Part shown: piece after piece, positions 22,239 through 33,574 of the stretch
Position numbering within the stretch: the stretch's first letter is position 1
Layout of the letters: the number at the start of each line of letters is the position of its first letter
From: Tuctoria greenei
Lineage: Eukaryota > Streptophyta > Magnoliopsida > Poales > Poaceae
DNA length: 64,000 nt
NCBI GenBank assembly: GCA_036927565.1
Contig: JAYESD010000008.1
Span: 115,905,498 to 115,969,497 of the forward strand
Reading direction: 5' to 3'
Notes under the pieces: model-generated
The model's input: only the letters and a program-made list of their open reading frames with translations
The model's database searches: none
What the model was told of the DNA's origin: nothing
Position numbers and translations under genes: made by a program

Positions 22239-25200
22239 TGTAACACCCATATTTCATGTACAAAAAATTAAACCAATTATAGTGCATTCAAGTGTGCATT
22301 TTTGTGTGAAATTTTTGAATTCAAACGAGTAGAAAACGTTGAAGTTTGAATTTGAAATCAAATCAAAATAAAAGTAAATGAAAAAGAAAAAGTAAAAGAA
22401 TAAACCCCCCCCCCCTAATGGGCCAAAACCCCACCCCGGCCCATCTCCCCTCTCTTTCACCCGCAACCCAGCAACCCCCTCCCTCTCTTCTCTCTCTCTG
22501 ATGCGCGAGACCCGCTTGTCATCTTCTCCACTGGGCAACCGCTGCCCCTCTCCCTTAGCCGCGCTGCGCAATGCCTCCACCCCCTCCAACCGCTCCACCC
22601 CGCGTGGAATCTAGCGGGAGAACCGCCCTTCGCACGCGCAAACAACCGCCGCACGCGCCTCACCTATGAAATCCCGCCCTCCCTCTCTCTTTCTTCTCCC
22701 TCCGCGCCAAACCCTAGCTTCACCCTCGCCGAGGTTCATCGCGCCCGTTCCCAGCTCTTCGGCAGTTGCCTTCCTCTCCACTCTCCACTACTCGGTTTGC
22801 CTTGACTATAGGAACACGTCGGGCAAGCTTGCGCGGAGGAATTGTCGGGGCTTCACTGGAATCGACGGGTGCCGATGCCAACCGCCGCCGCCCCTCGTCA
22901 TCAGCTCCTCTCCGGTCGATTTTGGGCCCCGAAAACACCTGAGGTGCGTTCCTTATCTTCCCCTCTTTCGTTTCACGTGGAAAGCGCAAGGATTAGGTGA
23001 TGTTTGGCCGATTTGGCCAAACGCTGGCGAGGTCGCCGCCGCGGGCGCCGAGCGCCACCGTGCCGCGTGCCGCCTGCGTCGCCTAGGGCGACGTGGCTGT
23101 GTCTCGACTGTCGATTTGAGGCCGACGGACGAGATTAGAACGTGCATACTATTTCACATTAATAAAATCTGGGCCACCCGATTCGGATACAAAGGCTCAC
23201 ATTTGAAATTCATTTCCCGCCGCCGCAATTTCACCGAGGCCCCTGGAATCTTGCGGGCTACCCCCTGGACTTTACCGAAATGCAAATCTAACCCCTAGAA
23301 TTGTCAATCTAGCCCCTGGACTCTCTGGAATTAGGTTTAATGAATTCAATAAACAATCTAAGCCCTGGAAACTTGTAGAATTATGTTTTTAGCCCCTGTA
23401 CAGTATAGGAAAGTTACAACTAGCCCCTGGAATTTTATTTATTTACTGAATATTGTTTAAAATTGTATTTGATGTGTAGAATATATATAAAATGGTAAAT
23501 AAATATAAAAACAGTAGGAAAAATTGTATAAAATATTTTTATGCTGTAATAAAGTTGTAGAGTGCAGATAAAATATATTTTGACCCTGGAAAATTTATTT
23601 TAAATGTATAAAATTCATTTTGGCCATAGAAAATTCAGTAAAAATGACATTAGCCCATGAATAAATCTTAAAAATGTAAAATAAATATTAAATGCATATT
23701 TTGACTATGTAAAATAATAAATACTTCGTAGGGACGCATGAGTATAGAATTTTATGCTTATGTGTATGTTGTGATGACATGTATTGTGTCCTCTTTACTT
23801 ATTTAGCTTTTATTTCTCTTTACCATGCTTGGGTAATATATTTAGAGTCATACTACAACCCCAACTTTAATCTCCAAGACCAAGACTTCAGCAACAACCA
23901 GGTCTTCCAAGAAGTCATATGCCCTTGACCATGTTGTACCAATTTTAGGATTTTAGTTAGATGCATGCTAAATAAAATGATGTCCTCTTTCATGCTACAT
24001 GTCTTGTTCCATATAATTCCTTGTCACCTGATTTGGGTTGGGAAGTAGATAATTATTAATTATGCTTAGCCATGGTTAGACATTGGGAACGGGATTTATT
24101 ACAAATGTGACATATTCTACTTTATGATTACTTTAATCATGATGGATACACAATAGTAGTGGATAGGAATCTGGTGGTTGGATAGTTTTGGCATGGTGCA
24201 GTTTGCACGAGACCCCGGATTGGGTTTGGCTCCATCGGATTCTAAGGACCGGTTTATGGAGGAAGCCACTAAGCTTTATAGTACCACCACGAGACTGAGA
24301 TGGGGCAGCTTGGTCAATTAATTAGGTTTCTACCGATGAAATGCTAGAAGTTGGATGGTGCGGGGAATGATGCAGGGGTACTGCTATGGGAACCGCAAGG
24401 ATCAAGAGGGGGCTTTGAGGCAGAGGGTTACTCCGGAAATGCCTCAGTGGTGGAAATATTAGAGGGCTAGCACTAGTCAGGAGTACCTTTGTAAAGACCC
24501 TGTAGTGATCTCCTGGGCACACACCTACGAAAGTGTGAAATGTGGTTGATCACCACGGGCTACATGGAGGTTTACCTAGTCCACCTGGCAAGAAGGGATG
24601 GAATCACTGCTTGTGGGTAAAGGGTACACTCTCTGTAGAGATTTGGAAAACTGTCATGACAGTCGTGCTCACAGACAAGAGCGGTTTGGGGCCAGTTCAT
24701 AATTAGTTTATAGTTGTGAAATGGTGGTAATTTATGATTCAAGTTACATTTATTCATCATTAATATGTGTTGGATTATTTCTTGAATTATGATACTGATA
24801 ACTGAAGCTAAGGCTAGGATCTAAGCATAGTGCTTAAGCCATAATTAGCTACCCTTGTTCTAGCCAATCATGTCATTCTCTTCCCATAATTGCTGAGTAC
24901 TCTATGTACTCAAGCATTTACTTTTCCATTAGAATATGAAGAAGAAGAAGCACCAGAAGACTTCTTCGTCAACCTGGAGGACTTGGTCTACGCTAACGAT
25001 CCTTCGCGCGACTACCTGTGAAGACGGAGCCCTATTTGTCTATTTAGCCTTCTGCTGTAGTTTGAACTATGTGAAATGTTTAGATGATGTAAATAGGTTT
25101 GCGGTGTGTAATTGTAGACCTTCAGGTCATATTGTAAGAATATTTATGTACTCGAACGTGGCTATGTAATGATATTTCACTTTCGTCAACGTATGCACGA

Positions 25201-25264
25201 TTCAATCGATCCTGGCGTACATGTGATTAACGTCTGTTCATCCTTTCGATGATCGGGCGTGACA
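22239..25264 (+). repeat. 5' LTR of gypsy C
   Basis: A 3.0-kb LTR starting TGTAACACCCATATT and ending GGGCGTGACA. It contains a CT-rich leader-like stretch, a 210-codon GC-rich open frame (22666-23298) without a recognisable domain, a run of degenerate CCCCTGGA repeats, and a U5 with CTAAGGACCGGTTTATGG that parallels U5 of B and F. It has no CGGACTAGTCCG array, unlike B, F, E, H and I. Confidence 0.85.
23255..23660 (+). repeat. Degenerate RGCCCCTGGAA repeats in C LTR
   Basis: AGCCCCTGGAA-type units (CTAACCCCTAGAA, TAGCCCCTGGAC, TAAGCCCTGGAAA, TAGCCCCTGTAC, TAGCCCCTGGAA, GACCCTGGAAAA) recur every 25-50 bp and fade into AT-rich sequence. The array lies downstream of the CT-rich leader. Function is unknown. 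Confidence 0.6.
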
Positions 25265-25267
25265 AAG

Positions 25268-25280
25268 TGGTATCAAAGCC
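25268..25280 (+). promoter_or_regulatory. Primer binding site of C
   Basis: TGGTATCAAAGCC lies 3 nt after the LTR end. It matches the initiator-Met tRNA primer site TGGTATCAGAGCC with one change. Confidence 0.75.
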
Positions 25281-25476
25281 GTGTTGCCCGTAGGATGCAA
25301 GCCTAGTTAGAAATGGTCGAAAATAAGGACTATACTATTTTCTTATGAAATAGTATTTCCAAAACTTTGTGTTTCCCCCTCAATCCTTGTGTTTCTTACC
25401 TTGTTGTACCTATTGTTTTTATTCTAACTTATTTAATGATTATTGATCTCACTCTTTCCTTTTCAAGTGTTTGTAG

Positions 25477-26259
25477 ATGGCGCGCACCAAGCAGACGGCA
25501 CGCAAGTCGACTGGGGGTTGGGTTCCTCAACACGCCCTAGCTAGCCGCTCCGCACCTCACGCACCCAGCAGGGAGATAGTGCTGATCTCTTCTGGACATG
25601 CTGCATCGAGGATGCGTACCCGCCTTCGCTCCCTCCTTCGTGCTGTGGGGTATCGTGAGTATCGTGTTCGCTTCGTCTACCACACTACTACGGCCTCTAT
25701 ACCCTCTACTGGTGGACTGGAGTGGACTACCCAGCTGTCGATCTACTACGACTCGGAGCTGCTGCACTCACACTACTCTCCGGCTTGGAGGAGCTCCCAG
25801 CGTGCTGCTGAGGGGGATGCTACGTGGGAGGCGACTACCTACTGGATTCACGCCCACAGGTTCCGTCTCGAGCACACAGAGCACGCGGTCACCCCTCAGC
25901 GCCCTAGTGGCACAGCTGACTTCACTAGACGTGACGTCGAGGGGACTCTGTACCTCGCTCAGAGCAAGAGGCTTGTTGACGACATTATGGAGTTGTCCTC
26001 ACGACTCCAGTGTTATCAGCAAGAGCTTTAGGATAGCAGGGAGCTCGTTGACCGCTATGAGCAGCTTCGCCGCCGCTACACGAGTATCACTGCAGTTGAC
26101 CCGGACTCCCCTCAATACGCATCAGACACTGTGCGCTAGGACCCAGACTCACCTGATCATCGTGAGCACTCACCCGTGAAATCAGGGGAGGACACAGAGG
26201 AGGACCCATAGGAGGAGACCGAGGAGGACTATGACGAGGACCCAGACGAGCAAGAGTAG
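25477..26259 (+). pseudogene. Extra ORF upstream of gag with histone H3 N-terminal tail mimic
   Basis: A 260-codon frame starts at ATG 25477. Residues 2-14 are ARTKQTARKSTGG, identical to canonical histone H3 residues 1-13, including Lys4, Lys9, Ser10 and Thr11. After that the match decays: P16, L20, A21 and A25 of H3 can still be aligned, while Lys14, Lys18, Lys23 and Lys27 are replaced. Residues 45-150 are rich in aromatic residues and Arg (GYREYRVRFVYHTT, THYSPAWRSSQRA-like), with no known fold that I recognise. The C-terminus is strongly acidic (EETEEDYDEDPDEQE). Three in-frame TAG codons (about 26029, 26137, 26209) interrupt it before the natural stop at 26257. It sits between the primer site and gag in the same strand. 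It is too unlike H3 overall to be a histone gene. Confidence 0.7.
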
Positions 26260-26617
26260 ACTTGTTACCTTGTTGGACGACTCAGGACACCTACCCTTAG
26301 TATGTAGGAGCGTGTAGCTACGCCCTCCCTAGTCTTGAGTTGTGTTATCTATGGTATTGTATTAGTGGTTTGCTTCGTGATGTGTGTGTGTGCGACGTGA
26401 TTTGTGGAATGGCTAGGCATCATCCAAGTCATTTGTCTATAGGCTTGTTAGTGTGTTCTGCGAGTTGTGGAATGCATTAGCATCCTGTCCACATCCACAC
26501 TAGTTGATTAATGGATTTGCTTACTATATATATGTTTCCCTTGATGCATGTAGTTGGGATTGTTTACCATAGCATATCTCATCTATTATCCTAAAGTTTC
26601 AGTTATTCCCTATACAG

Positions 26618-27744
26618 GTGGCTGGTAGAGGCAGAGGTCGTGGAAGGGGTGCTGTACCCCAAGATGATGAATTTGGAGAATTGCTAGGATGGATGGGTAG
26701 GGGTGCTCGAGGAGCCCCAGCAGTGCAGCAAATGCAACAAATGATGGCCATTCAGACCCAACTGCTCAACAACCTCAACCAGATAGTTACCAATATGCAG
26801 CAAGCACCACCACCACCACCCAACCCTCCACCACCACCACAACCTTTTCCACCCAGGTCCTTCCTAAGGGACTTTCTTAACACCCATCCACCCACATTTA
26901 CCACAGTTAGTGAGCTAATGGATGCTGATGATTGGCTTCGAGCAGTTGAGAGCATGTTGAGGCTCATTCAATGTGAAGGAAGGGAGAAGGTACTGCTAGC
27001 TTCTCGCCAACTCCAAGGACATGCGGTTGACTGGTGGACTGCTTTCAGTGAAGCCCATTAGAACCCGAATATATCACTTGGGAAGAATTCAAGACCAATT
27101 TCCGTAATCACTTTGTGCCTGAAGGAGAAGTCCGGGCAAGATGTGAGGAGTTTCTCATGTTAAAGCAGGGCCGTATGACTGTGCGGGCTTACTTGAACAC
27201 ATTCACACAGTTATCTCGCTACGCACTGACAGATATGGATACGGATTCCAAGAAGCAGTTCTGTTTCAAGAATGGACTTGACAAGGAGTTGAAGTTCGCC
27301 ATGTCTTCCAGTGACTACAACAGCTTTCAGAAGTTGGTTGACAAGGCTTTTGAAGTAGAGAGGACCAAGACGGAGCTGGATGATGATGACACGAAGAGGA
27401 AGTTGGCTCTAGGACATGCCTCTGGTAGCAATGTACGCCCTCGGTTCGCCCCTCAGCTTGCAACACCCATCACTCGCCCTATGACCACCTACTCGGGATA
27501 TAGGTTCCCAAACACCAACTACAGGCCACCCACACCCTACAACTAGCAGATGTGCTAGCAACAATAGCCTCCACGCCAACCAATGCAACCCCCTCGCCCC
27601 TCAGCACCAGCTAACCGTCCCAATGGTCAACCACGGAGGAATCAATCAGGAGGTAACAATAGCCAGAACAATGCTGCAAGAGTTCAGTGCTACAAGTATG
27701 GAGAACTGGGACACTACTCCAACAATTGTCCAAAGAAGTAGCAG
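26618..27744 (+). pseudogene. gag: gag of gypsy C
   Basis: The gag opens with VAGRGRGRGRG (GTG at the position where the B/F family has ATG, so the start codon may be lost). It then has a Gln/Pro-rich segment and the Retrotrans_gag-like domain (ADDWLRAVESMLRLIQCEG, HAVDWWTAF, VRAYLNTFTQLSRYALTDM, FQKLVDKAFEVE). A frameshift near 27058 and TAG/TAA codons near 27544-27565 break it. The zinc knuckle reads CYKYGELGHYSNNC, so the second Cys is replaced by Tyr and metal binding would be lost. Confidence 0.8.
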
Positions 27745-29204
27745 AACCCACCTGGACGTGTCAATCATGTGACACTAGAGCAATCTCAGGAAGCATCTGA
27801 TGTGGTGATCAGTATGTTTTCTGCTAATTCCCACCCCGCCACAGTATTGTTTGATTCGGGTGCTACACATTCATTTATATCCAAAGATTTCATAAATAAG
27901 CATGACATGGTAGTTACATTCTTGAATCGGCCATTGCTGATAAACTCTCCTGGAGGAGAGATGGTGACAAGGCATCTATGCCGTAAAGTGAGTATAAACA
28001 TAAGGGGGTAGTCTTTTGGGCCAACCTAATAGTGTTGGACTCGCAAGGATTAGACATCATTATGGGAATGGACTTGTTGACAAAGAATCAAGGAGTCATT
28101 CACTGTGCTACCAGGACAGTTTGCTTAACACATCCGGATGGCACTATAGTGGAGTTCAGGCTAGATCAGGCACAAGAGGCAGTTGCATAACTCAACCATC
28201 TTGAGAGTACAGAAGGCATCAGGGTTGTGAGTGAGTTTCCAGATGTATTTCACGATGACTTACCAGGTATGCCCCCTAATCGAGAGATTGAGTTTATCAT
28301 TGAGTTAGTACCTGGAACGACTCCAATATATAAGAGGCCGTATAGAATAGATGCTAGTCAACTAGCTGAACCAAAAGATCATTTTGAGGAGTTATTGGGG
28401 AAAGGATATATTCGTCCTAGCTCATCGCCTTTGGGAGCACAAGTTATATTTGTACCTACGAGGGATGGTACCCAAAGGTTGTGTGTAGATTACCGTGCAT
28501 TGAATGCTGTAACAATCAAAAATAAGTACCCACTCCCAAGAATTTAAGATTTGTTTGATCAGCTGCGAGGAGCATGCGTATTCTCTAATATTGACCTTCG
28601 CTAGGGGTACCACCAACTGAAGATTTGACCCTCAGACATCCCCAAGACTGCATTTGTCTCTCGACTATATGAGTATACAGTTATGTCATTTGGGTTGACC
28701 AATGCTCCTGCCTATTTTATGTATTTGATGAACGAGGTATTCATGGAGTACTTGGACAAGTTTGTAGTGGTGTTCATTGATGACATACTTATCTACTCTA
28801 AGACTGAAGAAGAGCATGAGGAGCACATCAAGATGGCTCTACAAAAGCTTCGCCAACATCAGCTATATGCCAAACTTAGTAAGTGTGAGTTTTGGCTAAA
28901 GGAAGTATCATTTTTGGGTCATGTCATATCTGAAGGAGGTATAGCAGTGGATCTAGTCAAAGTGGCAGATGTCCTTAAATGAGAAACACCTGAGAGTGTA
29001 CATGATATACAAAGATTCTTAGGCATGGTTGGTTATTATCGTTAATTCATCGAGGGATTTTCAAAGATCTCTCGACCACTAACCAAGTTGCTTGAGAAAG
29101 GAGTTGCTTTCAAGTGGACCCCCGAATGTGAAGTGAGCTTTGCTGAACTGAAGAAGAGGTTAACTAGTGCGCCTGTATTGGTGATGCCTGATATGCAGAA
29201 GGCA
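27745..29204 (+). pseudogene. pol: pol of gypsy C: protease and RT only
   Basis: Protease (FDSGATHSFI near 27850) and reverse transcriptase (PYRIDASQLAE, LCVDYRALNAVTIKNKYPL, FSNIDLR, FIDDILIYSKT near 28775, FLGHVISEGG) are present. RT runs into the start of RNase H (FKWTPECEVSFAELKKRLTSAPVLVMPD) and then ends abruptly. Stops occur near 28009, 28188, 28544, 28603, 28627, 28981 and 29043. Its RT has Arg (CGT) where B and F both have TGA after VDY. Confidence 0.8.
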
Positions 29205-30086
29205 TGAAACTTGATCATACAATGATTGACTCAAAGCAACTTCGAACGTGTTGCACACCTCCGATCTGTGTATGATGTGTGGAAAGCACTATGCGACTGC
29301 CACGACTGATCCAATATGAGTACTGGATTCATAAATGCGTTTTTACTAACCCAGAACAGAGTCATCGACGTATTGTGCTTCTATGTTGGTTAGACACTTA
29401 AGGATGGAAAACTTTTGGCTTGTGGATTCAGGTTGCTCACGCCACATGAAAGGTAACAAAGAATGATTCTCCTCTCTCACTTTTGCATCATGTGTAGAAA
29501 ATGTTATTTTTTAGATAATTCTTCAACTCCTATAATTGCTAAAGATTTGTTAGAGTTAATAATCACTACACTTTGAAAGATGTGGCACTTGTTAAAAACT
29601 TGAAATACAACTTGCTCTCTACTTCACAATTGCTATATGAAAATATTGAAGTTAGTTTCACTAAAAATTGCTGCAAGGCTCAAAATTTAGATGGTGAGCT
29701 TATGTTTAACACGTCTCGGTTTGGAAGAGTTTTTAAAGCTGATTTTGATATGTCAACTTCTAAGCATTGGTGTCTAGTTGCTAATGAATCAGAGGACTTA
29801 TACTTTTGGCATCGTAGACTTGGTCAGGTAGGCTTTGATCACCTCACATGTGTTAGTGGTTTTGATTGCATGTGTGGGTTACCAAAGCTTAAAGGGGACA
29901 AAGATATTGTTTGCTCTTCTTGTAGACATGCTAAGATGGTTGTAGGCTCACATGATCCACTCACAATGACCATAACAACAGCAACAACACAACTTCTACA
30001 CCTTGACACCGTAGGTCCTTCACGTGTTCAATATTTTAGAGGTAAATGGTGTGTGCTTGTTATTGTTGATGATTATTCTAGACACT
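29205..30086 (+). pseudogene. Copia relic D, left part: gag fragment, protease, integrase
   Basis: Without an LTR, sequence switches to Ty1/copia. A gag fragment (NFERVAHLRS, YDVWKALCDCH) is joined by internal deletion to protease (FWLVDSGCSRHMKG near 29415). The pre-integrase and integrase zinc region follow (LKYNLLSTSQLL, YFWHRRLGQVGFDHL, CSSCRHAKM), then the start of the integrase core (HLDTVGPSR, VIVDDYSR). The zinc motif His expected in HRRLGH is Gln. The core is cut at 30086 by E and resumes at 51746. TSD of E here is ACACT (30082-30086). Confidence 0.75.
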
Positions 30087-30344
30087 TGAAAGTGCATCTA
30101 GACATCCCTTGTTGGTTTTGGTTGATTTATGACAAACAAATGAGATCCTAACCAAATTGTTGAGATGAGCGCAGGTCTTAAAAGAAATTATGAAGAAAGC
30201 GCAAAAAGAAAGGAGAATGAGGATCTATATGGAAAAGAGCTCAAGAGCTAAATAGATTAGATCATTGTGTAAGGAGTGTGCTGGAGAAACACACCCCAAG
30301 ATCTCAATCACAAGAATAATCACTCACTGCACTAATTTATACAT

Positions 30345-30835
30345 GTCTAGACTAGTCTGATAATATCCATACTAGTCTGATAACCCCTTTGTTCAAAATC
30401 GGACAAGTCCTCCCAGTGCGGACTTGTCTGCATAGTCCGAGTCTGCACAGGCCGTACTAGTCCGATATCACCACGGACTAGTCCGATATCTTTCTCACTA
30501 AAATCGGACTAGTCCTTCCCAGTGCGGACTAATCCTCTACACTTCATAGATTTACACAAAATCGGACAAGTCCTAAATCGGCACAGACTAGTACGATAAC
30601 CTCTATGACTAAAATTAGACAAGTCCTCTTAATGCGGATTTGTCCCAATTCACTAAGGACATCACCAAAATCTGACTTGTCTGAAAATAATCGTACTAGC
30701 CCGATCTTTTCCAGAGCCAAAATCGGACTAGTCCGCCCTAAGTCAGACAACTCCGCTCTTCTTGAGAACTTATGGTTTCCTGCACGCCGCACACCAGACT
30801 AGTATGGACTCCACCACGGACTAGTCCGGACCCTC
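30345..30835. repeat. CGGACTAGTCCG dyad array, E 5' LTR
   Basis: A dense set of GGACTAGTCCG, CGGACAAGTCC, CGGACTTGTC and CGGACTAATCC variants fills 0.5 kb directly upstream of the TATA box at 30867. Here units appear in both AA and TT orientation. Two more lie at about 31520-31552, near the LTR 3' end. The same core occurs in the unrelated gypsy LTRs B and F. Confidence 0.85.
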
Positions 30836-30866
30836 GAAATCCTAACGGTAACTTTTGGAAACACCA

Positions 30867-30874
30867 TATAAATA
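30867..30874 (+). promoter_or_regulatory. TATA box of E 5' LTR
   Basis: TATAAATA in ACACCATATAAATAGATGTG, about 30 bp past the last upstream dyads. It is repeated at 50968-50975 in the 3' LTR. Confidence 0.65.
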
Positions 30875-31640
30875 GATGTGCACGGCCCTACTTTCAACTC
30901 TCTCGACTCCGTGCGCCGTCACACCCTCCAAGAGCTTAGAAAACACATCTCTCCATGCAATCCAACGCAAGAAGGATCAAATCCCTGAGGATTCATCTTG
31001 GATCAAAGGAGAGACACGATTCACACGTTTAAGCTCTTGGATTTGATCTCTAACACACTCCTGTTGTTTCGTTGTTGATCTTAAGAGTGTGTTCTTGGTG
31101 GTGTTCGACTTGTAATCTTGGGGATCCATCAACTTGTGAGAAGGCCCCTTGAACTTGGTGATTTACCCCTATTATAGTGAAAGAGAATTGGCCTTCGTGG
31201 CAATTCAATGAGGTTAGGATTAGTGAAGACCCGGTCCTTTCGTGGGCTCCTCAACGTGGACGTAGGTTGCCTTTGTGGGAATCGAACCACGGGATAAAAA
31301 TCATGTGTCTTCACTTTGTGCATATTGTTCATACTTCTGTTGATATCTAGGTTTTTACTTGATCTTGTTCATATTACGTTAAAACATTGAATATAAGGTT
31401 AACTTGTGCAACATCCAGTTTCATAGAAGTATTACACTCTAATTACAAGTATTTCCGCTGCATAGAGTCTAGAATCAATATAATCGTTCAAACTTGATCG
31501 ATCTAGTCCGCAAGACCGGACTAGTCCGCACTCTACCGGACTAGTCCGATTTCTTGGTATTTGATCAAGTTGCTAAGTGTTGCAGGTTCCAACTAAAAAT
31601 CAAAAAGGCCTATTCACCCCTCCTCTAGGCTACATTCAAT

Positions 31641-31652
31641 TGGTATCAGAGC
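31641..31652 (+). promoter_or_regulatory. Primer binding site of E
   Basis: TGGTATCAGAGC lies 2 nt after the LTR end and fits initiator-Met tRNA. Confidence 0.85.
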
Positions 31653-31689
31653 AGGACTCTTTACAAGAGACTAATCGCTCGAAGAGAAC

Positions 31690-33500
31690 ATGTCAGACAT
31701 GAGGGATGTGCACAAGAGTCTCAACTAAGAGAATGTTGAAGATGAGAAAGCTCAAAAACTGGAGAAGCTCCTCGATGCCATTCAGGACTTCAAGGATGAT
31801 GATGAGGAGATGCTTGAACTCAAGGCGCTCCTAAGTAAGAATGCCCTCTCCAAAGGGAAAGTGAAGATCGAGGACAAGAAGAAGGGGAGAAGTCACACTG
31901 ACTACTCCCGATATCCTTTCAACTATGATCGTTTAAATTCAAACAATAGCCATTATTTATCTATTCCTTTTGGAAAAGCCCCACACTTTGATGGCAATGA
32001 TTACTCGATGTGGAGGCAAAACATGAAAATGCACTTAATCTCACTCAATCCCAGCCTGTGGCATATTGTGTGTATCGAAATAGATAACCCGGACGACGAT
32101 GAAGAGCTTACACGAAGCCAAGAGCAAGCAATTCATCGGAATGCTCAAGCTGTAGCAGTCATCACATATTCACTAAGTCAGGACGAGTTCCCAATGGTGG
32201 ATGGACTCGAGATTGCAAAGGAAATCTGGGACACATTGCAAACTGCACATGCTGGCGATCGTCATGTGCGAGAGGCGAAGATCGAAATGATTGAGGGCGA
32301 ATTGGGGAGATTCACCATAGAAGAAGATGAGTCGCCACAGGACATGTACAATCGGTTAAAGACTCTCATCAACAAGGTTCAAGCATATGCCAGTAAGAAG
32401 TGGAATGATAACGAGGTAGTGATGCTCATCCTTAGAGCTTTCATGCCTCGCAATGTTAACCTATGCTCAATGATTAGAGAAAGCCCCGTGTACAAGAAAA
32501 TGACCCTGGACGAACTGCTTGGAAAAATTATCAACTTCGAGATGATGGAAAACAAGCTAAACATGTAAAGGAAATTGCCGACCTCACCTTGACAAAGAAG
32601 ACATGGGTCGCATTGAAGTCTACTTGCAAGCCCTTGTCAAAAGAAGCTCGAGAAGCTCAACAAGAAGAGGAATGCAATGACGAGAGCAGTGATATTGACG
32701 AAGAGGACATGATCCTCTTTATGAAGAGATTCAAGAAAATGATGAAGAAAAGACAAGGGGGAAAATGAAGTGAAGGGAAATACAAAGAAAAATCAAGACC
32801 GAAGCTGAGGCGGGCATGCTATAACTGTGGTGAATATGACCACTTTATAGTTGACTGCCCGTATGAAGAAAACAAGAAGAAGACCAAGGAAACAAAGCCT
32901 CAACCCAAGAAATTCTTCAAGAAGAAGAAGAAAGCTGGAGTGCACCTAGGAAAGGAGTGGGACTCAAATGATGTGTCCTCATCCGAAGAGGAAGAGGAGA
33001 TGGCTAGCATAGGCATTGAGTAGACAACTAAGAAGTCTACCCTCTTCCCAAATCTCGGCGCATGGAAGGGCAATGACACTTGCCTCATGGCGAAGGAAGG
33101 TAAATGAAAGGTAACAACAAAATCTACATCCTCGCATTCTTTTGATAGTGATAGTGACAACTATAGTTATGATGAGAACATGCTAACTGGCTTAGACAAG
33201 AAAACTACTGCCAAAATGAAATTCTTGATGGATAAGCTTATTGATAGGAAGGGGCTGATTGATCGTCAAGAAGATATGATCATCCTCCAAAAGGAGGAGT
33301 ATCTCAAGATAAATAGCTCCTTGAACTTGAAAAGGATCAGATCGAATCACTTGAACTTGAGTTAGCTTCAAGCAAGGAAGCTTGCTTGAAGTTAAGCGAC
33401 TCAAATGCAACCATCAAGGAAGAACTTGTTAACTTAACCAAAGTTAACAAGATCCTTGAAGTGCAAATTGAGTCACTCAAACAAAGTGACCCCTCATTCT
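31690..33500 (+). pseudogene. gag: gag of copia E
   Basis: The frame starts MSDMRDVHKSL at 31690 and meets TAA after 12 codons. The main body then runs to 32568: SIPFGKAPHFDGNDYSMW, EIWDTLQTAH, GELGRFTIEEDESPQDMYN, VMLILRAFMPRNVNL. This is the UBN2-type capsid of Sirevirus-like copia elements. A frameshift near 32557 leads into a Glu/Asp-rich stretch, a Lys-rich segment and an intact CCHC knuckle CYNCGEYDHFIVDC near 32820. A charged coiled-coil-like tail (KMKFLMDKLIDRKGL, KEEYLKINSSL) follows. TGA and TAG codons near 32766, 33022 and 33106 also interrupt it. Confidence 0.8.
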
Positions 33501-33574
33501 CTTAAAGATCACCTTCTCAACCCCTTAAAACTGAAGCTACTATTACTTGTTCATTTGCTAAAATTGACACTAGC

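Larger units (their letters stand above)
22239..29204 (+). mobile_element. Gypsy element C, chromovirus-like, truncated on the right
   Basis: It has a 5' LTR (22239-25264), a primer site, an extra ORF starting with the histone H3 tail, gag, protease and RT. The pol sequence stops in the connection/RNase H region at about 29204, where copia D sequence begins without an LTR, suggesting a deletion or recombination junction. RNase H, integrase and 3' LTR are absent here; they could lie beyond the window past the nested D-I block. Confidence 0.8.
30087..31638 (+). repeat. 5' LTR of copia E
   Basis: A 1.55-kb LTR containing a dyad array, TATAAATA at 30867-30874, a leader and two further dyads just before its 3' end. 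Its first 100 bp resemble the I LTR (GTTTTGGYTRATT, ATGACRAAC, ATGAGATCCTAA), so E and I are related families. Confidence 0.88.

Noticed and set aside
22666..23298. 210-codon ORF in the C LTR as a host gene
   Set aside because: It lies within the LTR leader region, has Pro/Arg-rich composition and no recognised domain; kept only as a note in the LTR entry.
25477..25530. A true histone H3 gene
   Set aside because: Only residues 1-13 match; the globular histone fold is absent, and the ORF lies between a retrotransposon primer site and gag.
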